Assembly (NCBI GenBank): GCA_963922205.1
Contig: CAWUHX010000173.1
Location: 1-64,000 of the forward strand
Direction of reading: 5' to 3'
DNA length: 64,000 nt
Source of the DNA: Romanomermis culicivorax
Taxonomy: Eukaryota > Nematoda > Enoplea > Mermithida > Mermithidae
A model generated the notes under the pieces. The model was given only the letters and a program-made list of their open reading frames with translations. It did no database searches and was not told the DNA's origin. Within the stretch, counting starts at the first letter, position 1. Each line of letters opens with the position of its first letter. The translations under genes were made by a program, and so were the position numbers. This document shows positions 19,936-31,699 of the stretch, in pieces.

Positions 19936-21387
19936 ACCTGATATTGTGTTTAGGCAGCCTGAGGCCACCTACCACATGATGCACCAAGAAATGTACGCAA
20001 GATGAGCCACACAAGTGCAAGAAATAGGGCCTAAATTTTGTTGCCATTGGGACATTTGCAATCCTAGGAAGGGGAAAGAAAATTTGCCATGGTGGGGCAT
20101 CTACCCAGGTGCTTACCACCAAGGTAAAAAATTAAAACCCAATTCCTATAATGAAGCAAGTGACCCTGATGACGATGAAATGATTAGGCCTGAACACCAC
20201 TTGTCGGCCAAAGATAAATTGCGTCTGGAGTTGGTGGAGGAGATGGCACAGGGGAAGCAGTATCATGAGCTTACGCAGCCAGCGTCCTTGGTGTGGTTCA
20301 TAGACATAGCGAGAAAAGTTGTCGAATTACCCCAGGATCATCAAAAGCAAGCACTACTGGATTACCTAAAAACCATCTCATTCATGTGCCTATTGACATT
20401 GATCCTGGAATGGGGTATTTTGACAAAGATCACTGGAAGCCTCAGCTGGCGGAGTATGCTAAGGCATTTGAGGAGAAGCAGTTCTCAGAACTGCAAGCCG
20501 CTTGTACTTTAGTCCCGCTGGTCTTCCACGTGATCTGGCCCCATAGCAGAAAGGAACTGGATTTTGTAATGGCCGAAATGTTTAGTTACAGGTTCATTAC
20601 ATCATTCAGCCCAGAACTACAGGGCAAAATAAGGGAAATGGCTTGGCTGTCAGATGAGATGTTATCCCAGTATCTTTTGTTGGCTAAGACTCTTCCAAAC
20701 ATAGAGTATGAGATACCCCGAAAAGGTGCTGGAATATATGTTCGGATGAATCAGTTCGGATTTATGCTGATTCAGTTAAGGTTGTGGAAAGATGCGGATA
20801 TGTGCGCACCAATCCCTGGTAGTCCTGACACAATAACTGCGGACAGTAAGAGCTATAGCTCAATCCGTATTATTATGTTAGCTTCTACCATATCAAGCTA
20901 GCACAAAGGACGCCTTCATTAAGGTATGGGGTTACCTGGCAAACTAAAATCGACAAGTTTGAGGACGTCTATGGGTCATTGGCTGAAAATAGGGAGTATA
21001 GTATAGCCTTCCTGTTCTGTCCCTGGTCTCCAGCGTATGGCACAAAATGAAAGATCGCAGGATGGTTTGCAACCGAAGACCCTCAGCCCTGGTGCAGGTC
21101 CAATTGGATTCAGCGGTAGGCCAACAAAGTCGAGCCGATGGGGAGTCGTCAATCCATCGGCATCCAGACCAATAGGTAGCACACCCGGATGACCTTGTGG
21201 ACATTCCGGTATGCCTGGTAAAAAGACTTGAAGTAAGAGGGTGGTCATTCAGAAAGCTTTCTGCAAGGGGGCATGAATGACCAAAAAGGTTCAGAAAACT
21301 GCTTTGACTGTATTAGGTCCTGAAAAGGTTCCGAAATTGTCATTGCAGTGTATTATGAATCTTTTTAACCTCCCCTTGGTCAATTTT
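19936..21387 (+). pseudogene. ORF3, C-terminal part, unknown
   Basis: The same protein resumes after the insertion. One frame (to about 20400) has a cysteine/tryptophan-rich stretch (KFCCHWDICNPRKGKENLPW) and an acidic segment, with a stop near 20006. It shifts around 20380-20400 into the frame of 20293-20901, a helical region with VFHVIWPHSRKELDFVMAEM and LQGKIREMAWLSDEML. After 20901 only a stop-rich tail remains to the polypurine tract. No transmembrane segment or fusion-peptide pattern was seen, so it does not look like an envelope protein. I do not recognise the domain. It may be a partner domain of the exonuclease. Confidence 0.5.
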
Positions 21388-21400
21388 GAGGCTGGAGGGA
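21388..21400 (+). promoter_or_regulatory. Polypurine tract
   Basis: GAGGCTGGAGGGA lies directly before the 3' LTR and is almost all purines, as expected for the plus-strand primer. Confidence 0.7.
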
Positions 21401-21996
21401 TGTCAGGGTTGGACATAGTCTATCTCCAGGTTGCGAAGAAATAGCCTAAGTCGACACAAATGGCATCGATGCCGATTTGCATAGACACCGTGCATAAAAG
21501 TGCCGGTCGTCTATGTTTTTGGTCATTGGTGATTTCGTTGTTTATTTTTTATAATAAAGAAAATCGGCGGCCAAGCAACCAAATTGTATAATATTATTTT
21601 GTATTATTATTGTGCAGTCTTCACCCAAAATACAATGTCCCCTGGCCGGACATTTATTGGCTTTCTTGCAGCAGAGGGAACGCAGGTTAGATCCCGGATT
21701 TCTGGAGTGCCACCCAGCGTGCAAGTCTACATTTGCAACTCAATTCTTGGCCTGATTTCTGGGTTTGTCCCTGATCGGAAGTTACTTGAGCTCAGAGAGT
21801 TATTTGATCTTCTGCAGTTCTTTGGAACGAAAGCAGGTGATCTTTGTTGAATTTGAGACTGACCAAACTGTTGCCAACTATTTCTACCTAAAGTTTGGAC
21901 CTGATTAGGTGAATTAGCAAGTGACTGATTAGGTCTATTTTTGATATCAATTCTTTGTTTATATTTCTTAATCTAACCCCTAGTCTCATTTTAACA
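21401..21996 (+). repeat. 3' LTR of the gypsy-type element
   Basis: It starts TGTCAGGGTTGG, ends CATTTTAACA, and has the same length as the 5' LTR. About 46 substitutions separate the two. Confidence 0.92.
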
Positions 21997-22000
21997 TACG

Positions 22001-22631
22001 GCTTGTGTCCCTCATTCTTCGATGCTGCAGCGAACTACATAAACAAATTAACAAAGAAAATGTTAATGATAATATCACAAATATTGAGGCACAAAGGGAT
22101 AAGCAAATCAAAACTAGTACTTTTGTACCAAGAAAGTTTAAAATTTTTAGAGATTTGAAACAAAAAAGATTCCAGTGGAGAACAATAAACTAGTGAAAGA
22201 TAACAAATGGGTTTAGCATTGTGATACTCAATTCTTTATTTTGACTCATTTCAGTGGAAACCTGGGACCTTCCGGCAAGACTTTGGTCAGAGTTTTGCTC
22301 ACTTTCAGAATGCTGGGCAAAGACAGAAGGATATTCAGCATTGGGTGCTGAATAACCACTGCCTTCAAAAACTATAAAAGCAACTAAGAATTTCAATTCT
22401 TCAGCCAGCAAGAATTCCCACTTGAACTCAAAATGTTTTAATCACACAAATGTCAAAATGTTTTAAAATCCCAAAATCCTCATCCCAAAATTTGGGTTGA
22501 CCCCCCCTCCAACTGGCTGGGCCTTTTGCAGGTATAATTTTTAGGCGCTTATAGTCCTACAGACATTGCACATTAAGCTTATATTTTGAGAATGTTTGTT
22601 TGAGACATGTAGGGTTTCTCGTGGAATGTCA
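22001..22631. other. Flank of the LTR element; short family B end
   Basis: The frame at 22005-22193 (KIFRDLKQKRFQWRTIN) is unrecognised and may be a remnant of whatever the retrotransposon landed in. At 22500-22535 a C-run, 'aactggctgggccttttgcaggtat', is the right end of a truncated family B copy. Confidence 0.4.
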
Positions 22632-22876
22632 ACTCAGTCCATACCTGTAAGACCTCCGACCAGTTGGGGGGTAAATCCAAAATTTTGGGGGGGGTTGGAA
22701 AAAGTCGAAATTTTTCCCAAAAAAGGCCAAAAGACATACACTTTTTTGAAAATTTTTTTAATTTTTTCCCAACTGGGGGGAGGTGGGGGGTAAATGATTT
22801 TGGGTACTGGGTCGGCCAAGTTGGGGGGGGGTCGCCCCCAACCCTCCCCCTGCCCAAGTACAGGTATGACTCAGTC
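22632..22876 (-). mobile_element. Family B element with perfect 8-bp duplication
   Basis: The element at 22640-22868 (229 bp) has ends CATACCTGTAAG and GTACAGGTATG. Flanks ACTCAGTC (22632-22639 and 22869-22876) are identical. This is the cleanest copy for defining the family. It has no coding capacity. Confidence 0.9.
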
Positions 22877-23875
22877 TGAGATAGTCAGGTGGGGCAACTT
22901 TCCAAATTTTGATCATTTGACATTTGATGACCTTTTTATTAGGGAGCTATTCCAAGTCAAGTGATCACCTTGGCTGCTGAAAACCCAATTTTGGAGAAAA
23001 ATCCCAAACTTTCCGGATCACAATATGTATGGAACTAAGAAAAAATATTATATTAAATTCAAATGGAGTGTAAACACTGCTTTTTCATGCAGATTTTTTT
23101 TTCATTTGGCGGAAGAAGTTTCACCATTCACGCTGAATTATTTTTTTACTCAAAAGTACACAAGTTCAATTTATGATTTTTTGAACCTATAAGAACATCA
23201 TCAGGCCACATCAGTCACAAATTTATCAAAATTGAAACAAAGTTATCGAGTTTCAGGTCAGACAATAAAAATTAGGACAAATTAATAATAGAAAAGCAAC
23301 CAAAAACTGAATCAAAAAAGGCCATATTGTTTAGAAATTCCATTCGCGACATCTCTGTGATCAGCCAAAATAAAGAACTATAGACTGTGCCATTTAGTCT
23401 GTCTTTCCTTCTTGCGCTAAGTGTGTAACAAATTTTTGGGACACTGATAAATGAATGTTTTGAAGACGTATTCCATGATTTGAGGTTATGTTTTTCAGTC
23501 TAGAATGATGTTCAGGCTTGACCAATGAGATTATGTTAAATCAGCTAACCTATTAGAAAATCAGCTGTTTAATAAATTTGGGTGAAACAGCAGGGAGGAT
23601 ATAAAAGTTAGGATGCAAAGCACTGAAGACTTATATGGATTTTGATATTAGAATGCTTAAAAATGAATTTTGTCAACAGTTACCCCATGATAAAGTTGTC
23701 TAATTTTGCAGTCAATTAGATCATTTTCCATGCAATAACAAAATGTAAAAAATCATTTGCAACTTGAAAACCGGCATGATATGATGATGATGATTTTATT
23801 CACAATGGCACTAAGTAATGTTAGGAAAATAAAATAAACAAATAAGTTAATTGAATACTGAATAAATATGCAGTT
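22877..23875. other. Intergenic, nothing recognised
   Basis: AT-rich, no coding-like frame longer than about 60 codons and no shared repeat identified. Confidence 0.5.
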
Positions 23876-23879
23876 ACAT

Positions 23880-26800
23880 AAACTTACAGTTGACCAAAAT
23901 TGAACTTATAGTGCAAAAATTTTTTACTATTTCTAGATGTTACTATCGATTCAGGAAGTTTATTCCAAATAGGAATAACTTTATTTGTAAAGAAGTATTT
24001 CTTAATATCAGTCCTTAGAATATTTGTTTTTAGCTTCCAATTGTGGTTTGACCAGGTATAAAAATGTGTGGTGCAGAAATCACTCAATTTTACATAGTGA
24101 TGGACCGATGCATCGGCATCGGCCGATTGTTGCGTTTTTCTGCCATTGGCCGATGTTCTGCTGAATAATTGGCCGATGGCCGATTGTTTGGCAACTTTTT
24201 ATTACAATGGATGCAGGTGCATATGCTTAAAAAACAGATTGTTCACATACATATTTTACAGCTACCTTAGTAAATACATTTTTTGTGAAAATGGTTGTTT
24301 TAATGTCTGGCATATTTGCCCTGTGTTGCCATTGATGAACTAGATAAGAATTTGACAAGCTATGAATGGGATATTTAAGCTGCGGCAGTCAAAATATACT
24401 TTAGTACAAGTATAATGTATTCACACCTTAGATAATTATGTTTTGGCAGCTTGTCAATTTGTTAAAATCTTTTGCAGAAACTGTAAAAATCTATGAATCT
24501 AAAAACGCCTGTATTTGGGAGGAAATAGCTGAAGAAAAGTAAGCTAGATTTTCTGCCTAAATTTTTTTGAAAAGCATAAATTAAAGAATCGTATGATTAA
24601 GAATTTTATGCCACTCAATCCACAATTTCAACTTTCCTGGATTGGGTTTATTAAAGGAGGAATTGTCGAGGAAAATGAATCAATATTTTTATAGAAATGA
24701 TAACCCATAGAAGACAATAGACTTCATGCTTTGGCATCTTTACTAGATCCTGGATTAAAAAAAGATGGATTGAAATTTGAAATATAACACATATTGATCA
24801 TACAAATCAAAATTAAAAAATTTAGCTTTTCTGTGATACTCAAGCAGAAGACAAAGCTGAACTATATCTGTTTTGTATAAAATGCTTCGGAATAGAAAAG
24901 TGACACAAATCAGTATCGTTGTCAAAATTGTTTACATAAAGCCCTTATTGTAAATTTTTCACTCCAAAAATTGTTAAGGGTTAAGTCAGTATACTCACCA
25001 ATTTCCATTTCTATATAATATATTGTTTATCAAAAAGTCGTGAAAATCTAAAACACTGCTTACTTTTCACTTTCATTATCTAGAAGCATTTCAAGAAAAA
25101 ACGACTATAGCTTTGGCTAGAATGGTTGCCGATCAAAAACAACAAAATCAACGCTTTTCTGAAAATATGGTTCAAACATTTGAATGATTCCTCAAACTCA
25201 TTCTCCAAACTTTCTCAGTAAGCCACAATTAATACTAATGTAAATAATTTGAGCATTTACACAAAACTGGCCAATTTCAGGCACTATTTGGGCATTGCAA
25301 GTTCATCTGAAGATGGTAGCCCGAAAAATATGCAATGTCGACATTTGAGCAAGCAAAAGCCATTGTTTTGGAATACATACTAGAATAATGGAAGTGAAAT
25401 GCTGCAACAAAACCAGAATTAGCTAATGTGAGTCAAAATAGTGTGCAGTTGAAAATAAGTTTAATTATGAAAAAAATTTCTTTAGCTTTCCATGAAATTT
25501 TTATCAGCTCCGATTGGGCCAGTAGCTAGTGAATGATCATTTTAAAAAGTGAGAGATGTTAGAAATAGAAAAAGATCCCATTTATTGCTGAGATTGGATT
25601 CGATAGTGCAAACTGGAAAAACAAGCTGAAGTCGAAGAAGCTTCTAGTGAACTCAGTAATCAAAGTGAAGGTAGTACAACAGATGCCGTTGTTGATGAAA
25701 AATTGGATGAATGAAATGTTGTTAATTATTGAATGTTGAAAATATCAGTAGAACCTTGTGAATAGTTCATACTAATTTTAAATTTATTACAGTGTAGCAG
25801 CTTCAGGTTGCGTTTTGTACATGTTACAGCTGATGCATCCACCGATGCATTGGCCAATGCCATCAGTGACCCTGGCGGATGCATCGGCATCAGCCAATGG
25901 CAAATTTTTGGCCACCGATCCATCACTAATTTTACATCTACTTCATGGTTTATTATCTTATATAATATAACCAATTCATTATAATGCCTTCTACTTTCAA
26001 GTGTCTCTAACTTTAATATAGTCAAATGATCATTGTAAGAAACCTCTGTATAGTTGAGAACCCTTTTTGTAAAGTATTTCTGTACTTTTTCAATGGCTCT
26101 GATATTCTCAAATGAGTGGGGTGACCAGATAGCTGCATATTCCAGAATAGGTCTGATGTACGTTTTGTATGCACTGGTCAGTAAGAATTCATCTTTGCTT
26201 ACAAATTGACAAAATATAAGATATAATCTGTAGTAAGCATTCTTTATAATATATGTTCATCGAAGTTAAAATTTATATGTTCATCAAATTTAAAATTTTC
26301 AGGTAAAAAAATACCAAGATCTTTAACATAATTATCACTATCCTCAATTATTCTATCATCAATCTTGTATTACTTCATTTTGTTATCAAATCCAAAATGC
26401 ATTACCTTACTTTTAGAAGTAGAGAGAGAGATCTTTCAGACCATCTGACAATAGATAATAGAAATTTTTGAAGGGTTATTTTCACATGAGCCATTTTCCA
26501 GATGCTCGGAATGCGCCCAGTCAGTACTGAAATATTGAAAAATTTTTTCTAACTGGTGGACTAAATAATTGGCTAATCTTTCAAATATTATTGGTTATCC
26601 ATCAGGTCCCACCAAATTTGAATTTTCAAATCTTCTAATTTGGAGCAAAATATCATCATCTGAAATTCTTATTTCTGGTAATCTAATATTATTTGAATTG
26701 AAATTTAAATCTGTCTCAATTCTATCATCTTTTGTGAAGACTGAGGAGGAAAAATTATTAAAAGCTTCTAGGATGTTTTCAGTTTCTATTAATATTTCAT

Positions 26801-27110
26801 CATTTTGTCTTGGGACTGAGATTTCTTGCCTATTATTTAGACCCTGGTTAACGTAGTTGTAAAATAATTTAAGGTTTTCATGTTGAACATGCTTAGTTTC
26901 TCTTTTAATATGAAAGTGTTTTATTGCTTGCTCAAGTTTTTTTGAAATGTCTGAGAAATGATTCTTTGATGCTATGTAGGTTTTTATTTTCCTTGTAAAT
27001 CTTCCAAGATTCAATTTCTTGTCCTGAAGGTGTCTTATACATCTGGGATATTTTCTCTTTCCTTTTTTCTTGTATGGAACCAGTCTTCCTCTTTGAAGAA
27101 GCCTGGGCTC
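23880..27110 (-). pseudogene. CR1/Jockey-type LINE, internally deleted and split by a hAT
   Basis: Read on the minus strand from 27110 downwards. There is the linker before RT (HFSDISKKLEQAIKHFHI), the RT start (ISDDDILLQIRRFENSN then GPDG near 26595), a palm-flanking part near 26300-26400 with KDLGIFLPENFKFDEHI, the late RT segment YKTYIRPILEYAAIWSPH near 26100-26200, and the C-terminal YFFTNKVIPIWNKLPESIV near 23900-23980. Between about 26430 and 26540 the frame jumps from the early RT to the late RT, so the catalytic core is deleted. The hAT at 24095-25928 splits the C-terminal domain. The same family is seen at 61503-64000. No function is expected. Confidence 0.82.
24087..25936 (+). mobile_element. 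hAT transposon with decayed transposase
   Basis: The element at 24095-25928 (1834 bp) has ends TAGTGATGGACCGATG and the complement of TAGTGATGGATCGGTGG, with identical 8-bp flanks ATTTTACA (24087-24094 and 25929-25936). Transposase remnants are readable between stops on the plus strand: LHALASLLDPGLKKDG near 24720 and FLSAPIGPVASE near 25500, the latter being the hAT C-terminal dimerisation region. GATGCATCGGC-type palindromes lie inside both ends. Frames are too broken for a protein. Confidence 0.85.
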
Positions 27111-28317
27111 GCTTCGCTCACAAATTGGCTTAACCTTTTATTCTTCTACAATTTAAACTTTGAAGCACGTAAAGTGCTTGAAAATTGACGGAGTTATTGA
27201 GTTTTGAGAGCCTGCTATGCCCCCAGAGCTCAGGAAAACCTTCTTTGATGCTCTGAACTATATTTTCTGACGTCATATTAGTATTGTCCATCCTTTTCCA
27301 AGTCGGATGAAGTCTGAAACTCGGTGTAAAGTCCAGAAATGACCAGTTTAGCTACTTTACACCACATTGTGTGATTTTACGTTCTGGTTTGTACACTAAA
27401 TTTAATTTGAGCATCGAATTCATCTTCTCATTTTTCCCATTCAAATGGTATATGACATGGCTGGATTTGATTCTTATTGAGCGATTTCGATTTTCTTGAC
27501 ATCAGCAATGATGCACTTCAATTTCAACTTTTTTAGCCCAAAAATGATAATCTGTCCTAACTCGGTCAATATTGCTCAAAATTTAAAAAAGATAGTGGTA
27601 GAGCTTGTTGAGATCTATCTATTGCCTTAAATTCAGTTTTGTTATAGTCAGTCTTACTGCAGCTATATGCAATAGTAATATGCAAGACATTACACTTCTA
27701 TAACTAAATTATTCTTTGTGCTACAGCTGTGAAACTTACATATTCCGATAGAACATAACCAAGGTTTTTCAGAACTATCCTTAAACTGTCTCAAAGTATG
27801 AAGTGTAAAGAATATGTAATGCCTAAAGATCGCCATTTCCAGAACTTTGGATTACTGTAACTCCCCAACCAAGATTTCATTTGACATGAGATAGGTATCA
27901 AAAGTCTTGTATTTTTATGCTCTACAACATATCAACAAATAAAAAACTTTCATTTTAGAACTTTCGAGATATTGCACCCCATGTTCAGCGATTTACACCA
28001 CAAACAAAATACTGATGAACTCGTCTCACTTAGTTCTATATGATGCAAAAAGAAATTCGAAGCTAACTTCAATAGCAGAAAAGTTACCATGTGGTGTAAA
28101 GTGGCCGAACTTGAAAATCCTCTGGATGTCAGAGTTTTGAGTTGTGCCCATATATCGCACATATATTCTGTTGCAGCATGTCGAAGCACTTCTGATGGCA
28201 CTGATTGCTATTTCTTGCTTGGATGCGATTTTTGTACTTTTCTGGCGGAATTTTGAAATCACTTTAAATCGGCGAATTTTCACTTTACACTCAAATTTTT
28301 TATATCAAACGAAGACT
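27111..28317. other. Intergenic, nothing recognised
   Basis: Begins with the short inverted motif GGCTCGCTTCGCTC near 27109. Overlapping short frames around 27950-28350 on both strands have no recognisable domain. No gene is supported. Confidence 0.4.
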
Positions 28318-28322
28318 TGTTC

Positions 28323-28870
28323 TGCAGCTCTTTCCTTAGAAGTGTAAGAAAAAATTGAGGCTTCAGGTCTGAACCGACCTGTTAGAGCTAATTCCTTGGC
28401 TAAGCCTCAGGGATCGCGCAACAGTCTGTTTCCCGGACCTACAACAACAAAGATAAACTTACTTTGAATACAAGGCCTCACACAGACCTCTGCAGTCTCC
28501 TAGATAAGTAATCCCCTCAGGGATAGACTTACATCGCTGGATCCCCTAATGGGTCTTCCAGAGCTTGCTGACTGCAAGTTGGTGCCTGGGCCAAGGGCCC
28601 TTCACTGTGGTCGAGTTGTCGGATCTAAATAATAAAATATATCTGAGGAATAATAAATAAGATGTGGATTCGCCACTATTATTATGATGCAAATAAAAGA
28701 CATTGTTGCTGGGAATGTTTTAATGAATGCCAGCAAAATATTTATCAAAATATAATAAAAAACGCAATACGTGAAAGAATGATTTCTATATCACATTTTG
28801 GTCTTTCTTTGGCGCTCCACTTCTATGCAAAAATGTCTGGGCTGCTGGCTGTCCATTTCTTCGATTTGCA
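28323..28870. repeat. 550-bp dispersed repeat, copy 1 (LTR-like)
   Basis: Shares long blocks with 33945-34503: 'cttggctaagcctc', 'caacaacaaagataaa', 'gggtcttccagagcttgc' and 'tttggtctttctttggc'. It has TG...CA ends. Frames across it are not conserved between the copies. Confidence 0.75.
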
Positions 28871-29599
28871 TGGCAATTTCTCAATGCGGCTTGCCATCAA
28901 CAGGGTGCCCAACATCCCTCACCTGTCGAAACTGACCTATGGGAGGCAGAGAAAAAAAACTTTTGGCCGGGTTACCCCGGCATTAGAAAAATAACCAAAA
29001 ATAATGTTCATTGTCCAGCTGACTCCCGTTTCCACAGTCTGTCTCACTCAGACTCCCATAATGGTCATTGGACACAACAAATACCAAGGGCTTTGCTGCA
29101 ATAGCTGGCAAGTGGTGCCCATTTTGACCTTGGCCTTTGATGATTACCTCCTGCCCTAAGGAGTTTGACGATGATGTGGGTGCAGAATCGGGTCAATTTT
29201 GGGTTCAGTTGCTCGGTCTGCATGTTGTGGCAAGTCATGGGAGGTGGGTCTAATTGCATGCAAATCTTTCCCCCGTCTCTATTTTTCTAAATTAAATTAA
29301 TATATGAGATTATTGTTTATGATACAATAAAGATGACGCCGGAATGCATGAGTATCACAATTGGTAAAATGCGCTAAAAATTGAGCAAAAAATGTGGCCA
29401 AAAATTTAAAAATATTTTCGCAATTGCTTTTGGCACCAGTTTTTTTCAAGAAAAAGATTTTTGTTGGCCAGCAGCACTGAAAAATTTAAATAATATTTTT
29501 GGATTTTGTAGTTTTTTGATTTTTTTGGATTTTAGTAATTTTATTAGTGTTTTTGGGTTTTGTATTTTATGAAATTAGTAAAAATATAAATGTGAAAAG
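28871..29599. other. Non-coding or decayed retroelement sequence
   Basis: The minus-strand frame 29065-29259 (PKLTRFCTHIIVKLLRAGG) is unrecognised and may be the decayed tail of the gag-like frame. 29380-29600 is AT-rich low-complexity sequence. Confidence 0.35.
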
Positions 29600-30561
29600 A
29601 TGAATTTTGGGCCAAAAATGTGCAGCTATTGACTGCTGCTGCCCACCGCGTCTATCGCCTCCTCAAGGCCTTCCTCAATAGTATCCCCTCCGGCCTTGCT
29701 GGCCTCGGGTATAGCTTCCATCTTGGCCTTGTTGGCCTCCACTGTGTCTACCTAGCAGTATTGAATTCGGATTGTAAAATTGTGCATCCTAGTCTTGGCC
29801 TTGGTGTTGCCAGTTTCCTCGGCCTCTGTAGGGTTGCTGAGGGCGCCCTCAAAAGCCTCCTCTGGCTTGACCTTGGCCATACCCTGGTCTAGCCCTGTAT
29901 GGGGCCAGGTTTGAGAATATGTCATCTCTCCTCTGTTGCCTACGCACTGTGCCACTGCTAGTGGAGCTGCTACACTGTTGTTTTTGAGTCATAAAAGTTG
30001 AATTTAGAGATTTGGAAGATGTTGATTGAGATCTAGAAAGTGGACTTTTGTATGAAGAACTAGCAGCTTCACTATACGACCCCTGGCTAGTCGAAGTAGA
30101 CAGCTGTTGCATGGTCTGCCGCTGTTTTTTAGCTGGTGGAAGTCTAGGCACTTTAAACTTACTTGGGCTCTTGGCAGCCGTTCACTGATACTTATCAGCT
30201 TGGGCTCTGTCATTGCCCGGTGCCTTCCTTTTTGCGCCCACTTGGTTTAACCTCTGTGAGCCCATAAAGATGTATTGATTAAAGGCCACAATGTAGAATT
30301 CATCTACTCAGTTTCCCTGAGCATCGAAGACTAGTTGTCTGTTCCCAAATGAACGCGCCTGGGCATACCACCTAGTATTGCCATTGGCATGATCCGAGCA
30401 AAATCCAACTGTAAGAATATCATCAAGGTCACATAGCTAATGGCCGTAAAGATGTCTGAAGCATCGTATTCCTGAAGCCACTTGGGAATAAGAGCTAAAA
30501 TGATCCAATACCAAATTTCCTCAGGGATGCATTCTCCGTTGAACATGAATCCATGCTGCAT
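29600..30561 (-). pseudogene. Gag-like SR- and RGG-rich protein, frameshifted
   Basis: On the minus strand three overlapping frames give one plausible protein. Its N-terminal part (30561-30331) is ordered and hydrophobic ([20 protein letters not shown]). Next comes a segment with VDEFYIVAFNQYIFMGSQR. A basic Ser/Thr/Gln-rich region follows (30151-29850; VPRLPPAKKQRQTMQQLS). Last is a Gly/Arg/Gln-rich tail (YRGRGNWQHQGQD, GRHSGGQQGQDGSYTRG). An ordered front and an RGG tail are typical of gag proteins that lack zinc knuckles, much like the GAR block in the gypsy element. At least two frameshifts and several stops are present. The function is inferred from composition only. Confidence 0.45.
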
Positions 30562-30569
30562 TTTGAATT

Positions 30570-31015
30570 GTTGGCGGTGGCCAGAGTGGCCAAAGCAGCT
30601 GCCTCAACTACTAATTGTTGCAAAAAGAGAGCGCCTTTCCTGCCACTCGATTGGCTCAGTTGGTTAGAGCGTGCAGATGGTAGCCACAAGGTCCCGGGTT
30701 CAAGTCCTGGACTAACTTTTACTGAGGTCCTGAGTAGTGGGAACAGGTTGCCTCAACACTAGTGGCCCTTGAGGGTCCATCAAACTCGATGGTAGAGGGA
30801 TGTTGAGAGTGGCCAAATCAGCCACCTCAACTATGAATTGTTGCAAAAAGAGAGCACCTTTCCCGTTGCTCGGTTGTCTCAGTTGGTTAGAGCGTGCGGA
30901 GGGTAGCAGCAAGGTCCTGGGTTCAAGTCCCAGACTGAGCCTAACTTTTACTGAAGCCCTGAGTAGCGGGAACAGGTTGCCTCATCAGACTGGTAACATG
31001 GTCGACTCATTCTGT
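30570..31015 (+). repeat. Tandem pair of tRNA-derived units
   Basis: Two units of about 220 bp (30570-30790 and 30793-31015) share 'attgttgcaaaaagagag', a tRNA-like core and 'tgagtagygggaacaggttg'. The cores are at 30645-30717 and 30868-30941. Both have a box A-like GGTTAGAGCGTGC context and a perfect box B (GGTTCAAGTCC), so they could recruit RNA polymerase III. This is probably a SINE or a duplicated tRNA pseudogene. Confidence 0.7.
30868..30941 (+). pseudogene. tRNA-like cloverleaf, second unit
   Basis: The acceptor stem GCTCGGT/ACTGAGC pairs with one G-T wobble. There is a D arm TCTCAGTTGGTTAGAGC and a T arm CTGGG-TTCAAGT-CCCAG. The anticodon stem TGCGG/CAGCA has a G-A mismatch and loop position 33 is G instead of T, so it is unlikely to work as a tRNA. 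The first unit (30645-30717) keeps the D and T arms but has a poor acceptor stem. Confidence 0.6.
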
Positions 31016-31368
31016 ATACTCAAATTTCAGATCTGGGCAATACCCACTGAGCTATCAAGCTCTGAAAATCACTTAACGCTTTTTTCAAAAACTTTGGAAG
31101 AAATCCTGAGAAAGTAAGGTAGGGGCAGTTGTTCTACACGTGTTACCAAAGTTTTGGCCAAAAAAATATGCTGTAATCAGAGAAAAGCCGGCCTAAAGTC
31201 AAAAAGTAGAGAAAAGTGTGAAGTTAGTGTGCATTCGAGACGGCTAAAAGTTGCACCACACTTTAATTATAATTTTGATATATTATCTTACTATAGAAAA
31301 AATGTGTTTTGCCTCCAATAATTGAGGCTTTTTGTGTTTAAATGGCTTTTGTAAACAAACCGTTAGGG
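31016..31368. other. Non-coding, nothing recognised
   Basis: AT-rich sequence between the tRNA-like units and the LINE fragment. Confidence 0.4.
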
Positions 31369-31599
31369 TTAGACTTTTGGTATGCTTTCAGATGCCCAAT
31401 CTATTTTAGATAAATTAAAATCTCCAAGTATAATTGCCAGTTTATTATTCAGACTAGACCCTTCAATAAATTGGCATAACTTTACATCAGTTTCATAATC
31501 AGTTGAAGGTGTTCTATATACTAAAATACATTGAATCAATTTAGAACATATGAAAATCGACTCACACATAAAAAATTTGTGCACAAGCTGCCAGTGCAC
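31369..31599 (-). pseudogene. LINE endonuclease fragment
   Basis: The minus-strand frame contains ILVYRTPSTDYETDVKLC followed by LAIILGDFNLSKIDWASES. GDFN..xIDW is the conserved C-terminal motif of apurinic-like endonucleases of CR1/Jockey LINEs. Only this piece is present. It may derive from the same family as the LINEs at 23.9-27.1 and 61.5-64 kb. Confidence 0.75.
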
Positions 31600-31699
31600 A
31601 AAAAACTGTGCTTGGAGACTGTTTCTTCACATCAGTTGATCTTCCAGATGCTTATAGTGTATAGCTTTTACCAACTCTAGGGCCGGTTTCTCAAAGCTG

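Larger units (their letters stand above)
11122..22000 (+). mobile_element. Ty3/gypsy-type LTR retrotransposon, complete but decayed
   Basis: The element is 11126-21996 (10.87 kb). Both LTRs are 596 bp and are flanked by the 4-bp duplication TACG (11122-11125 and 21997-22000), a length usual for gypsy-type insertions. The order is 5' LTR, primer site, gag, a GAR-rich region, protease, RT, RNase H, a tether-like charged tail, ORF3 with a DEDDy exonuclease-like domain, polypurine tract and 3' LTR. RT before RNase H and the RNase H motifs fit gypsy pol, but no integrase is visible. The LTRs differ at about 46 positions by eye (about 92% identical, no indels), so the insertion is old. A family D element (18639-19927) is inserted in ORF3. 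Without it the element is about 9.6 kb. Confidence 0.9.

Noticed and set aside
19936..21387. ORF3 C-terminal part as an envelope glycoprotein
   Set aside because: No signal peptide, furin-like site, fusion peptide or transmembrane anchor is visible, and the N-terminal half is an exonuclease-like domain.
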